DNA of 64,000 nt from Micrasema longulum (taxonomy: Eukaryota; Arthropoda; Insecta; Trichoptera; Brachycentridae). A program made the translations under genes and the position numbers. The stretch lies in assembly GCA_022494885.1 (NCBI GenBank), contig JAGVSM010002652.1, positions 1 to 64,000 of the forward strand, written 5' to 3'. Below, piece after piece: positions 53,429-64,000 of the stretch. A model generated the notes under the pieces. It was given only the letters and a program-made list of their open reading frames with translations, ran no database searches and had not been told where the DNA came from. How positions within the stretch are numbered: the first letter of the stretch is position 1; every line of letters starts with the position of its first letter.

Positions 53429-54044
53429 TTTTTCATCGTTCTCGTGTCCAGATTCTGAACCAGATAATCTATGAATTCTCAAGTTAGAAATTAAAGTCAA
53501 CCTTCGAATATTTTGTTTTAAAGGTAATGGCGGTTTCTGATATTCGCGAAGTACTATATTTGAATGCACACAAAATTTAATTGAAAATTGTACCAAATTC
53601 AAAAATTACAAATGACGTTTGCATTCGCGAGATTTCAACCAATTTTTGTATTACACGACTCGGTATTTTTAATCGAAATCTGATATTTGTAATACAGCCA
53701 TGAGAATAATTTGAAAGAAGGATGCCTCCAGGAATCTCCTTGTTAAAATGTGCGCTATTCAATATCTAAAATATTCAAATTAGAACATCCCGTATGAAAA
53801 AAATTATACCAAATGCCTACATCAATAATAAAGTTCTTGCTACATACCAATGTCATTTTATCATAAATGAAGCATAATTAACGCACATTTGCAGAATTGC
53901 TATTAATCTATGTGTATTTTTAAGTTGCTAAATAACAATCACCATCGCTAATCATGGTATTAATATTATTGGCAAAAGTTTTCGGTTAAAAAATAATATT
54001 CCATGGCCCCTGAACTGGCGCCGAATCATAAAACTGATCTAAAT
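53429..54044. other. Unassigned
   Basis: Two minus-strand frames (53602-53381, 53762-53577) run over this area without a recognised domain. Confidence 0.3.
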
Positions 54045-54540
54045 GTTATTAAATATTTGTATGTAACCACTTACTGACTTTTAAATATCTACTGGTTTAG
54101 AGACGCACCCGTCTCTTCGTTAGGACACTAATTTACACAGAGGCACTCCTTACATGTTGGTCCAAGATCCTTCAATCTTCTACCAAAGGAATTACAATAC
54201 ATTAAATCACCGATACCGTTAAAAGTAGGTTTGAGGTCTTGGATTAGCATGGAAGGAATAGATAAACACCTTCTATAAAAAAATAATTAAAATGAAAATT
54301 TGTGCTATCAGCATATGTTAAATCTTGTTTTCATTCATGGTTATGTCATACCACATTAATATGCTATAAACTTATAAATCAATAAAAAAGGAATGGCCCA
54401 CGCTCAGACGCTGAAGTCTTTGTGGGCATTTTTTCCAAATTATGTTATAGCTCAATTTTAAGATGTATTTTTTAAAGTGTATTTTTGTAACTAAAATTCT
54501 ATGTTATATATGTATGGAAAAATAAACAAAATAAAAAAAT
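54045..54540 (+). mobile_element. LINE-Q C-terminus and 3' UTR
   Basis: From ~54140 a frame encodes HSLHVGPRSFNLLPKELQYI, KSPIPLKVGLRSWISMEG and IDKHLL with a stop, like the C-terminus of Jockey-type ORF2 proteins. The 3' UTR includes AATGGCCCACGCTCAGACGC and ends AAAATAAAAAAATAAAATAA. 54045-54145 also matches 28105-28200 reversed. Confidence 0.7.
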
Positions 54541-54642
54541 AAAATAAACCAACATGCAAAACCCACTATAAACCTTCACCATAGTTGTTACACAAAAATA
54601 TAAAACCAACACGACATGCATTTAAATAAGCACATGCACTGA

Positions 54643-54902
54643 TCTGGCCTCGTGGTGTAGTGGTCAGCGCGTTTGCCTTCCATGCAAAAGGTCTCAGTTT
54701 CGATTCCCGACATGGTTGATATCAAATATTTATTTAAAAGGGTGATTTCACTCTACAATATTTCATAGTTCCTGGACTGGTACCTGAAGCGTAAGACTTT
54801 GAAACGTAAAACAAAATTGATCAAGATACGCTGAGATTGTTTTACCATTCCAGTACCCTATGCACCATTCGGTGCGGAAAGGGAATGATGATGATGATGA
54901 TT
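54643..54902 (+). mobile_element. SINE-A, complete copy
   Basis: Head GGCCTCGTGGTGTAGTGG, A box, GTTTGCCTTCCATGCAAAAG (anticodon arm), B box GTTTCGATTCC, body with TTCATAGTTCCTGGACTGGT and ACCTGAAGCGTAAGACTTTG, and the tail GGAAAGGGAATGATGATGAT. A short internal duplication (GAAGCGTAAGACTTTGAAAC) distinguishes it from 1266-1531. Confidence 0.9.
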
Positions 54903-55049
54903 AGATTATAAAAATATTTTATGCCGTTTGAGAAATAGTTGAAAAAAAAGGTGAGGGTATGAAGGGAGGGACATGAGTTTAATGGGTTTAGGGTGACCGT
55001 TACAAAGGAACGGAGTCGATTGGTGGTCATGTACAAATATTTAAAAACA

Positions 55050-55125
55050 TTGCGATTGATGTACCAGTGCAGTGCACTGGGCACCATAAGGTGCGATGCG
55101 GGAAGAAAGTAACGATAAAATGTGT
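55050..55125 (+). mobile_element. SINE-A 3' scrap
   Basis: TGTACCAGTGCAGTGCACTG, GGGCACCATAAGGTGCG and GGGAAGAAAGTAACGATAA resemble the last ~70 bp of SINE-A. Confidence 0.5.
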
Positions 55126-55254
55126 GCAATACAGTAAATAAGGAAAAATATATTGGATAGTGTTTTTAAAAATGTGGTTGTTGCGTTTTAAAAAAACACT
55201 GGCACCTTTTTAAAATAATTTGACCGGGTCTCCCTTCTATGTAGGCCGGATAAA

Positions 55255-55765
55255 TCATATCTAATCGGTGCAACATCGTTTGCTAAGAAAAGTAGCACGG
55301 ATGATTGGCCTCGAGAGGGGAGACTACAATTACGGAGAAATGGAGTCAATGTTAAAAATCTCAAGTCACCAAAAACGTAGAAATAACATTGACTCCATAT
55401 TTATGTTTAATTTACTGAATAGTTTAATTGATGTACCATCGTTACTGGAGCAAGTGGCATTCAATGTTACAATCAGCCAGTTGCAAAATAATAATGTGCT
55501 GTTCCTCGATCAACACAGTACAAACTATGGCTTGCATGCACCAATGTCCAGATTGTGTCGTATTGTAAACTCGAGACAAGATCTGGACTTTTTTGGTGTA
55601 AGTCTTTATAGATTTAAAAAATCTTGTCTAGAGGTAGTTATTTTTTTTTGCTTTTTGTCCTAGCTTTAATTTTGTTTGATAAGTACCTATATTTATTATA
55701 AGAAATTTTATTTACCATTGTTGGAATAGACTGAATAAGTCCGTCAATAAATAAATAAATAATAA
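55255..55765 (+). mobile_element. LINE-H C-terminus and 3' UTR
   Basis: Continuous frame: MQHRLLRKVARMIGLERGDY, IDSIFMFNLLNSLIDVPSLL, then TNYGLHAPMSRLCRIVNSRQ and DLDFFGVSLYRFKKSC. The order is that of a Jockey/CR1-like ORF2 thumb and C-terminus. It ends GTCAATAAATAAATAAATAA. A closely related truncated copy is at 47500-47790. The frame is unusually intact for this window (131 codons). Confidence 0.85.
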
Positions 55766-56670
55766 ATTACAGTTCGCCGTGCAAAACTGCATTAAGCCAC
55801 ACCAACCTCAAACTAAAATAATAATTGATGTTTGGCATAAGGCGCATATTTCAAATATGATTAATATTTTAGCTTGGCTGTTTAATTACCAATAATTAAG
55901 TTTAATTATCATTTTTTTGTTCTATTAAGACATGTACTTAATATAACAATACAATTTCATATTTATTATTTTTTTTAATAAAATTTATCAAAAAAGTGGG
56001 ATAACATATTTTTACAGAACTCCTTGAAAACTATAACATTTGTTATAACAATAATGCGATTTTTTTTTTAAACAATGCTGATTCAAAAAAAAAGTACGTA
56101 CATAAATCTATTTTTATTTTTTTTTTATGTTAAATTATCAGTAGAATATATTTTATTGTGTCGGAATTTTTTTTTTTTTCATAAAAGCTTCATGTTCTGA
56201 ACCAGAGGTTGAAAGCACCTTGGGAGTTACTTTCGCAATATGAATCCCCAAATTACAAAACGTTAGCTGCCTGCTGTAATATACATAACTTGTCGGCAAT
56301 TCTGGCAAAGAAAGCGTTTATTGCGGGTTAACACATTTTTGCAAAATTGTTATCATGTTAGCCACATATCGATCTTGATTCGCAACTAAACTTAAATATC
56401 TTAAAGCCATGTTACATTGTTTTTAATTCAGTTGCATGGTTTTTGGTTGACACATCGAGATATTTGTAGGTTTAAACGGATCAAACTGTGTTTCCAAAGT
56501 TAGAATATCACTTTTGGATCATGATTCTGACACGAATTCGTTTTTTTAGATTTTGTGGCTTGACACGTTTTTGCATAACACTACACAATTCATAAGTTAT
56601 TTTGATAATTCAAAATCTACTCGTACTTCACACAGACTAGACGTATCATATTATTGTAATTAAGGTTTAT
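55766..56670. other. Unassigned
   Basis: AT-rich with long T runs; no repeat or gene recognised. Confidence 0.4.
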
Positions 56671-56739
56671 TCTTGTATATTTGTGTATTTGATAACATCT
56701 ACAATCTTGCAGTAATGTTAAACATACATACAATATATA

Positions 56740-57508
56740 CAATACAATACAAAAAATACAAAAAATACATTAACCGAATTGAATCTATACAATCAAATTT
56801 TTTATCGTATTGCAATTTTAGACGGTTGACTCAGAATACAGGTCCAGATGAATCTATAAACTTACCTAAACTCCAATCTCTCCAAACTCGAAGGAACATG
56901 GCTGATGCCATTTTTATGTATAAAACTTTGAATAACATGATAGATTGCCCTAAGATTCTGTCACTTATTAATTTTACAATCCCAGTAACGCAGACCAGAA
57001 ACCAATCTCTTTTTAAAATTTCTAAGTGTAAAACTAAATCTTTTCAAAATTCATTTGTAAATAGAACCTGCCATGTGTGTAATCAGAAATTAAATTGTAT
57101 TGATATTAATAACATATCTTTAACTTTCTTTAAAAGTGAAATTTCCAAAAATAATTCAAGTTATGACGTTGTGCCTTTAATCCGCAGCCTATATTATGTA
57201 GGTTATGTGCAGTTCTGTATGTAGGCACATAATAAATGAACACTGTATGGTCAACTATAGTTGTATTATTTATTGTTATGTGCAACTGTGTGACCAATAT
57301 TCATTTACATTTCTAGTAATATTATAAGTTTTGTATGATTAGTTATTTTATGTTATGTTTAATGTTTATGTGACAACATTTACAATAACAATATTATGTG
57401 GAAGCCTCTAATTGGACTTTATGATATGTATTTATGGTATAATTGATTCTTAAAAATGTATGAATGTCTGTTGGCTTTCCAATGAAATAAAATAAAATAA
57501 AATAAAAA
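56740..57508 (+). mobile_element. Jockey-like LINE, LINE-J related
   Basis: Frame to 57224 encodes KYINRIESIQSNFLSYCNFR, TRRNMADAIFMYKTLNNMID, CPKILSLINFTIPVTQTRNQ and FVNRTCHVCNQKLNCIDINN: thumb and C-terminus of a Jockey/CR1-like ORF2. The 3' UTR shares TATGTGGAA, AAAATGTATG and the AAATAAAATAAAATAAAATA tail with 23871-24835. The frame is open for over 180 codons, so this copy is fairly young although truncated. Confidence 0.85.
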
Positions 57509-57739
57509 ATACATAGATGGGTTTGTATTTTTGAGCGCTTGCCACGTCGCGCCGGTTAAAACGTGTCTACGTTGATTAGTCCATTTATCATGAAAACCAG
57601 GGCTTGCATATCAAATTGCACAACACAGTTAATATTAAGCCTTATTGTTAACAAAATAAAATATAATCTCGTAAACAATGACGTAAAATTAAATACACAC
57701 GTTATACATAAGCGTGAAGAAAATATAATTTCTATTCAT

Positions 57740-57812
57740 GGGTACATTTCCATTGATGTCCCAGTGTAGTGGCCTATAATCATTAGGTACGGAAAGGGAA
57801 TGATGATAATTT
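57740..57812 (+). mobile_element. SINE-A 3' scrap
   Basis: GTCCCAGTGTAGTGGCCTAT, then GGTACGGAAAGGGAATGATG, the SINE-A tail. Confidence 0.6.
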
Positions 57813-57994
57813 ATGGGGAATTCACGGACCTTCATCGTGATTAGATGTGACGCTACTCAGAATGATGTCGTCGTGCGTAATGAGGAAAAGCAAATGGACC
57901 GAGGCTGTATCTTTGCCGAATTCCAACCGAAAAACATAGGTAATTCAATTAAATATAAACAGATAGTGTAGTGCTGTTTACAGATCAGGCACCT

Positions 57995-58140
57995 ATTTCA
58001 ACAGATATGGACAGTTTTTTGATAAGAGGAAACTAGAACTCAGGGAAATCAAAAGTGTAATATGACCTGTAATTGACTGATCAATGATCATTTTAAACAT
58101 TGTGTTACATTTACAATTCTGTATGTGTTTAAATAACAAT
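57995..58140 (+). repeat. Family E, strongly diverged
   Basis: TATTTCAACAGATATGGACA, GGGAAATCAAAAGTGTAATA, TGACCTGTAATTGACTGATC, and TTTACAATTCTGTATGTG follow the family order. Confidence 0.45.
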
Positions 58141-58589
58141 GTTTTGTCCATACTTCTAGGTTTTAATTAGTATTAAAACGGAAATAATGCGAGTGAAGTC
58201 ATGTATAAATTATTCTAAACTAAAAAATTCGGTTCTTCGGTTCTCATTTAATTGGCATAACGCCCACCCCCCCATTTATCTTTCATTTAAAACTATGTGG
58301 TTCCATGTCACTACTTCAAAACTAAAAAAATATATTCCTAGAACTATAGAAGAATAAAATGATCAATAAGTAAAAAAAGTCAAATCATCTTGATCTTTTT
58401 TTAACCTTTCGACTTTGTGTTTTTATATAACTATCCCCGGTCTTATCAGGTGAAATTCCGGAGCAGTAATTAATCCGCGAAGAAAGCAAATATAAGGAGA
58501 AACCGGAAGAAATCATACAAAAAGGGACCCTTTGAATACCATTTGTTGCCCTCCGTTGAAAATGATATACCTAACTATACATACATATA

Positions 58590-60022
58590 CAGAGTGTTCG
58601 CCGGGAAGGTTTGCTACATTATTTTGGTTTTGGTATAACTTTATGGAAAATGAAAACGAAATAGTTTTATGGAAATAAAGATTTTATTGAATGTTGGGAA
58701 TTACGCATGGAAGACAATGTGAGCTTAATGTCCACCTCCGTTGGCCTGACATGCTGGCTCTTTTTATACCATTTTTCATAACGTTTTCACAAATTCCAAC
58801 CGGTATTTCATTTGTTGATTGATTTGGTGTTTAATTTGTAGAACTCCATTTTTTAACTTATAATATTAGAAATCAAACACTGATTTGAGTCTACTAAATA
58901 CTTTATTTTATTTTTACAAATATTTAAAAAAAAATTCGTGACAATTGTTTCGCCTTGTTAGGGCATTTTCAAGCGAATATATTTCATTCGTTTCATCACG
59001 AATGTTTTGTTTAAGTTACTAAAGTGTTTCTGGTTTGTTCACACAAATCTCGGTCTTCAGATATTTCCACAAAAAGATGTCCCGAGCTTTTAAATCTGAC
59101 AACCATGGAGGCCAATCGACATCACCATTTCTTGAGATTAATTGTTGTGGAAACAAATCTCTCAGGACTTCCATTGTAAAATTGGCTGTATGTGAAGTTG
59201 TACCATTTTGTTGAAACCATATGTTAATCAAGCCCAAAGCATTCATTTCTGGTGTCAAAAAGTTATCGATCATGTTACGATAACGTTCTCCAGTAACAGT
59301 AACCGTAACTTCACGTTTATATTTTTAAAAGTAAGGGCCAATGATTCTTCTAGAACACTAGAACACATTTTGATGGATATAAAGGTGACTAATTCGACGA
59401 TTTTTTACTGAGCGAAAACGAGTATTTTGTTCATTAACGCATCTATTTAAATGGGAATACGCCTTATCACTCTTTGTTTTCATGAAAGTTATGGGTATCA
59501 TGAGCAAGCTGTAACATCATTTTGGCATATGTACGGTGTCGTAAATGGTCTTGTGGAAGAATATCTTGAGTCAATTGAATTTTAAATGGATACAAATGCA
59601 AATTTCTATGCATAATTTCCCACAAAGTGTTGTCTAAAGTCTAATTTCTCAAGCACGGTGTCGAATTGAGGTTGATGGTTTGTTTTGAACACTTTTTAGG
59701 ACAGCAGCAATGTTTCCAGATAATTCTCTCGTATGTTGCGGCTCAGGTTTGTGCTTATCTGCTAAATAGTGTCTTCAAAATCTTTCACCAAACGATAAAA
59801 AGTGGGTTTCGATGGCACATTATTTCTACCCAAATTTCACGTGATCTTCTAGTCATCACAATAATTAATGATTTATTTAGATAAAATGTTTTAAATATAA
59901 AAAAAGTTGCTTTATCGATTATTTTTCCGTAATAAATTTTCCGCGTCTATAGTTCACGAATACAAACTGTCAAAATTAATGGCGTCCAAAAAAAGTAGTT
60001 AACCATCCCGGCGATCATCCTG
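58590..60022 (-). mobile_element. Dead mariner-like transposon with both TIRs
   Basis: TA-flanked. The left end is CAGAGTGTTCGCCGGGAAGG with TTTGCTACATT. The right end, on the minus strand, is CAGGATGATCGCCGGGATGG with TTAACTACTT. Minus-strand transposase pieces in order: VPSKPTFYRLVKDFEDTI, NIAAVLKSVQNKPSTSIRHR, LHLYPFKIQLTQDILPQDHL, MIDNFLTPEMNALGLINIWF, NGTTSHTANFTMEVLRDLFP, ISRNGDVDWPPWLSDLKARD and FLWKYLKTEICVNKPETL, then NEIPVGICENVMKN. The catalytic D normally in 'FQQDGA' is N here, and frameshifts break the gene, so it is inactive. Confidence 0.9.
58817..58979. mobile_element. Small insertion in the mariner (family P)
   Basis: It separates LKQNIRDE from NEIPVG in the mariner transposase, where the family runs on without a gap. 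It is flanked by TATTTCATTTGTT (58804-58816) and TATTTCATTCGTT (58980-58992), a 13-bp duplication with one change. The 163 bp match both arms of 2505-2733. No coding; class unknown. Confidence 0.75.
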
Positions 60023-61230
60023 TAGATACCACAATGCGGAAAATGCTTTTTGTTGCAAGATTACCCGAGTGAATAAACGCAGTTTTTATTACCGTTTGTG
60101 TTATTGGAATATGGTCATACAAGGCTCTTATACACAACACCAAAATCATCGTGAAAGTGTCAATGAAAGGAGTGGAGTAAAATTCAAACAAAATCGCGAT
60201 TTATGAAATAGAAAATTACTCAATTTTTGTCAAAAATAGACATATTTGATGATCCTTTCCCAACTTTAGCGAATCATTTCTTAGGAATCAATTTTAATAA
60301 AAAATATTCTATTCGTACACGTGTTTAACTTATTTTGCCCCAGATATATTTTTCCAACGAACTTAAATGTCAAATGAAATTCTATCTATTCTGTGATATT
60401 GAAAAATTATGCGTGTGGAATTTTAATTGCATCTTATACAAATTGTATGTTTTTTTTAATTTGTTTCTTTGTTGAATTGTCTTAAAAAACAAAACGAATA
60501 AAATAAAATAAAATAATTTGAGTAAATCCAATGCAAAGATTCTCTAGATGTTTTAATCGGATTCTGATGTGTCAAGATTTTTCTGATTTACAAGAGCTAA
60601 AATATTAATTTATATTGGGAGATTCTACCAAACTATTTCACATACAAAACCGTTTGTTTTTTTTTCAGATTTGATTAATTTGTTAATCCAGCCCTGCTGT
60701 TTTTTCTACATATTTATGTATGTTTGTACATTCATTCATATTCTCTCTGCAATGTGACCCGGTTTCAGATAACATATATCAACACGATTCTGCGTGAACG
60801 AATGAGCGTCTTATCGCAGCCAGTAATTAAGGCCAATTTGCCTTGCATAAGACAGACCGCGCGTCACAACATTACACGAACGTTGAAAAAATCGAGTTCG
60901 ATACACTTTTATTAATACACTGCTACGCACACGTACGACCGCGACCGTGGGTTTGTTATTACTTAGCTCCCACGCGCACGAATTATTTTTTAATCAACCG
61001 ACGCGACGCGGCGGAATATTCGTATTGTTGAATGGTGTTGTTTTTATTGTACGTAATATATTGACAATTTTTTCCAACCGACCAATAAAAAAAATGTCAT
61101 TCATATTATTTAAGTTTCGAAACGTATTCGAGAAAAAATAAAATAATAAAACTAAATATGTATAAAAATAGAAATAGCAATATTTGTGTAAAAATAATTA
61201 AAATCAATACTGGTATTCAATGGAAAAAAA
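60023..61230. other. Unassigned, with CpG-rich stretch
   Basis: No gene. 60775-61025 is rich in CG (ACCGCGCGTCACAAC, CGACGCGACGCGGCGG) and seems single copy. A LINE-type tail (AATAAAATAAAATAAAATAA) lies at 60499, with no coding remnant recognised before it. Overlapping frames at 60724-61141 have no similarity. Confidence 0.35.
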
Positions 61231-61234
61231 TATA

Positions 61235-61440
61235 AAAGAAAGAAAACGAGGAGAGATAAAAGAAGAGAATGGAGATGTTTCTTCAGGCGTGATGTCAGAT
61301 CTTTGATAGTGGATGGGAAATGATTCCACAGTCGAGTCGTATTAGCACTATTGAGTTCGAGAAGAAAGAGGAATTGTAGATAAGAATTGAAGGGGTTCTT
61401 TGAAATATTCAGAGACGTAGAAAGTTATTAAGAAGGAAAT
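61235..61440 (-). mobile_element. LINE-L C-terminal fragment
   Basis: Complement encodes TTRLWNHFPSTIKDL and SRLKKHL, and shares the TCTCTCCTC 3' UTR word with 6115-6575. Frame broken. Confidence 0.7.
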
Positions 61441-61669
61441 ATAAAATTCAAGCTATTAACTATAACTGCTCGTATACGGATACGGATATGGAACTTTCTC
61501 TAAATCTATTGGGTCTTTCAAAAAGCCGATTGAACTCAAACTTAATCGGGAACTTTATATTTGATGTCTTGACTTTTCTTCAACTCAATCTCTGACTTTT
61601 CTTTCTCATAGACCCGGAAATAATGAAATTCTATTCCTTGGTCATTGATAAATTAAATAACTTAACTTC

Positions 61670-62345
61670 TTTTTCTTCTTCCTCAGCCTTATTATTTCCC
61701 CTGCTGCATAAATACCTCTTCCAAATCCAACATCATCCGCTTTCGTAATCTATATTTTACCGGCTATCGAGGCAATGTCATATTTTCTAAAGGCCTTTCA
61801 ACGCTTCTTTTCTTTGCCCATGGTCTCCACTTTATTATTCTGGGTGCCCACCTGCCATCACTTTGCCTCGTCAAGTGTCCTGCTCACTGCCATTTTAATT
61901 TTGCTGCAGGATCCATGATATCCATGACTCCGGTTCTGCGCCTTATTTCTTCGTTTCTTATTCTGTCTCTTAGACATACACCGAGCGTCTGTCTTTCCAT
62001 GGATCGTTGCATGCATTTTAGTTTTGGGCTACTTTTCTTACAGAGTTACAAACATGGTTTCTAGTCCGTATGTCGCCACCGGTAATATACACGATTCATA
62101 GACTTGTCATTTTAAGCATACAGGGACTTGTTTATTTTCAAAAATATATTTCAGCATGCCAAAAGCCCCATTCTTCTCGGCAACTCCGCTGTCTGGTTAT
62201 CTTCACCAAGTTTGACTTTGTGTCCTAGATACGTTTATTTATCAATCACTTCGATTAAATTATTATTAATGAAAAGGTCTCTCGTTGTTGAACTTATAAT
62301 CTTTGTTTTATTAATATTAATTTTAAAACCAATCCTTTTTGGAGC
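61670..62345 (-). mobile_element. RTE-like LINE remnant
   Basis: Minus-strand pieces in order: INKTKIISSTTRDLFIN, TYLGHKVKLGEDNQTAELPR, MQRSMERQTLGVCLRDRIRN, EEIRRRTGVMDIMDPAAKLK and WQ-AGHLTRQSDGRWAPRII. 'MQRSMER-LGVSLRDRIRNEEIRRRT…AKLKWQWAGH' is the well-known C-terminal block of RTE-type endonuclease/reverse-transcriptase proteins. It belongs to a different subfamily from 28300-28765. Stops and frameshifts throughout. Confidence 0.9.
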
Positions 62346-62439
62346 CTCATGTAGCTAAAATTAGACTTAACTAATAAATTAAAAATTAAATAATAAAATT
62401 TTGTAAATTTTCTTGATCTATAATTGATTATAATCAACC

Positions 62440-62573
62440 TGGGCTAGTATTCTCGACGGAATTGCGCGCGAAGAGATCGCCCTGTTAGCGTGTATTTAGT
62501 ACGTCAATACGCGATAAAAATGCGTTTTTTACGCGCGTTTTTGCGTTCAGAATACCACCCCTGGATTCCATAA
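62440..62573. mobile_element. Tiny palindromic MITE candidate
   Basis: GGGCTAGTATTCTCGACGG at the left and CGTTCAGAATACCACCCC at the right are imperfect inverted ends. The interior is CpG-rich (GCGCGCGAAG, CAATACGCGAT, ACGCGCGTTTTTGCG). About 134 bp; single copy here. Confidence 0.4.
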
Positions 62574-62734
62574 TATTTATCCATTATATTTATTTGTCTT
62601 TGCTTTTTCTTTTTCTTTTAATGTTTCGTTTCTAGGTTTATGTTACTGTATATGATTGTCTCTTTCATTATAATATATCATCTTCAAAATGTACATTGTC
62701 CGTAAATTTATTGAAATAAAATAGATAAAACTAA

Positions 62735-62830
62735 ACAGGCCTTTGAACTTCTCATTGGCTGGTTTAAGTGATCACTCTACCCACACACAGTGCAACATCT
62801 ACCATTCCGAGTTCTGCCTATAATGAAAAT
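62735..62830 (+). repeat. Family E, short partial
   Basis: CTTCTCATTGGCTGGTTTAA, GTGATCACTCTACC and CAACATCTACCATTCCGAG. Confidence 0.6.
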
Positions 62831-63149
62831 TTTTTAATTTCCATTAAAGTTTGAAGTGTATTATAAATAATATGAATCTTAAAATAAATCTTGGTTTATA
62901 AATGGTTTCAGTCCTAAAGCGCCTTTGCATCGTAAATATTTTTTGTTGTTATTTCACTGTCCATTCGCTAGACATGTCTGAATCAACACAGCGCTTAATT
63001 TTGTCGTTACTGGATGCATTTTGACATTTGTGTACCTATTGTAGACATTTTTACCACACATTCACCTGAGATTCGATACTTTGCTTTCATACGTTAGGGT
63101 CAATACCAGGACTCTAATGTAAAACGACAAACATTTATTTGAAATTGAT

Positions 63150-63530
63150 TATTTCAGATTTAAATTTATTGCAAAAGACGGAAAACCTTTCTGAGAAGGG
63201 AATTTGGAAGTCTAGGCGTTTACAAGGCTAATGACCTCTCGTTGGCTGGTTTAAATAGCCACTTTACACACTGCGTAACATTTACAATTTACACATTTCC
63301 TCAGCACTTCCATCAGTTGACTTTTGTGAAGTAAAAGAGCTGAAACCTTTATTATGTGGGTGAGATTCATCCGGCTGAACTTTTTACCTACTGTGCAATG
63401 CCTCAAAACATTTTTTTAATTTTTATACATCTTTATTTACCAGTTAGTTGATTCAACGATGTTTTGAGTATTTTCAAATGTTTGCAGACTGGTTAGATGT
63501 CTTCCTTTGAGAGTTATTCAGATCTAAATT
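63150..63530 (+). repeat. Family E, almost complete unit
   Basis: TTTATTGCAAAAGACGGAAA, AAGTCTAGGCGTTTACAAGG, CTAATGACCTCTCGTTGGCT, TTCCATCAGTTGACTTTTGT, AGCTGAAACCTTTATTATGT, TTCAAATGTTTGCAGACTGG and TTTGAGAGTTATTCAGATCT. Same order as the copy at 25535, second subfamily. Confidence 0.75.
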
Positions 63531-64000
63531 AGTTGGATTATTTCAGTTCATGGCTCTCACCCACTCAATATCTTTCCCTATATTTACATTCTAAGAAAAA
63601 ACACATTTTAAGATCTCCAAATAAAACTCTATTATTATTCTGTTCATTTGAAAATTTTAACTAGATTTTTGCCGGTAGTATGTACCAATAAAATAGTACT
63701 AAAACAGGTATGTAGGGACGCAAAAAAAAACTTTCATGTTCCTACATATTTATAAACCTTTTGTTTCTTTTGTTTTATTGGACATCATAGAAATGTAAGT
63801 TTTATTGTTCAAGTAAAAGTGATAAAATGTATAACACGAAAGCGTTCTTATACTCATTTTATTACTTAAGTATCTCTAGGTCGCCTGCAAGTAAAATAGA
63901 ACAAGGAAACTTTGCGTAAATATAATTCAAATAAAATCCGAGCGCTTGAAAATAAGGTAAACACATTTTGGCACATAAAACTATTCATCGACTTGAAAGA
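63531..64000. other. Unassigned
   Basis: AT-rich window end with no recognised feature. Confidence 0.4.

Noticed and set aside
53381..53762. A transposase remnant on the minus strand next to the 52980 MITE
   Set aside because: Some residues vaguely recall a Harbinger-type N-terminus, but no catalytic motif or ordered set of blocks was visible.
59666..59884. A plus-strand gene
   Set aside because: It is the antisense of the mariner transposase N-terminal region.
1..64000. CRISPR array, bacterial operon, rRNA or phage
   Set aside because: No regularly spaced short repeats, no ribosome-binding-site-led frames, and all recognisable proteins belong to eukaryotic mobile elements.

Overview
This window looks like a gene-poor, repeat-saturated stretch of an insect nuclear genome. 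It is AT-rich, has no long intact reading frame, and is packed with remains of arthropod-type mobile elements. These include C-terminal pieces of many non-LTR retrotransposons (Jockey/CR1/L2-like and RTE-like), three tRNA-headed SINE families, a dead mariner transposon, a pogo-like element, a non-autonomous Helitron and several MITEs. Lepidoptera or Coleoptera are plausible hosts, but the sequence alone does not decide this. No rRNA, true tRNA, CRISPR or bacterial-style operon was found. Family letters (LINE-F, SINE-A, family E and so on) are labels invented for this window, not database names.

Layout. 1-12.3 kb: LINE 3' ends, SINE-A/B/C copies, a Helitron-like relic, a foldback MITE, and one CpG-rich block (3.8-4.0 kb) that is the best candidate for a host promoter and first exon. 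12.3-20 kb: a Jockey-like LINE, a SINE nested inside another SINE, and two long-TIR MITEs. 20-31 kb: a decayed LINE with reverse-transcriptase motifs, Jockey-like and RTE-like LINE tails, and the densest cluster of the ~380-bp repeat 'family E'. 31-46 kb: a second foldback MITE, a LTR-like block, a LINE split by later insertions, a Helitron with both ends, and a TA-flanked MITE. 46-49.5 kb: the deepest nesting, with a palindromic MITE inside a pogo-like element and a LINE broken by a SINE, another LINE with a visible target-site duplication, and a MITE. 49.5-64 kb: more LINE tails, a full-length SINE-A, a mariner with both TIRs carrying a small insertion, an RTE-like LINE and a tiny palindromic MITE.

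The least expected element is family E. Its ~380-bp unit occurs at about sixteen places in both orientations, sometimes head to tail across the unit boundary and three times as inverted pairs. It behaves like something between a dispersed satellite and a foldback element. The open frames in the window are best explained as pieces of these elements. Two very weak host-gene candidates (near 3960 and 14171) are reported with low confidence.
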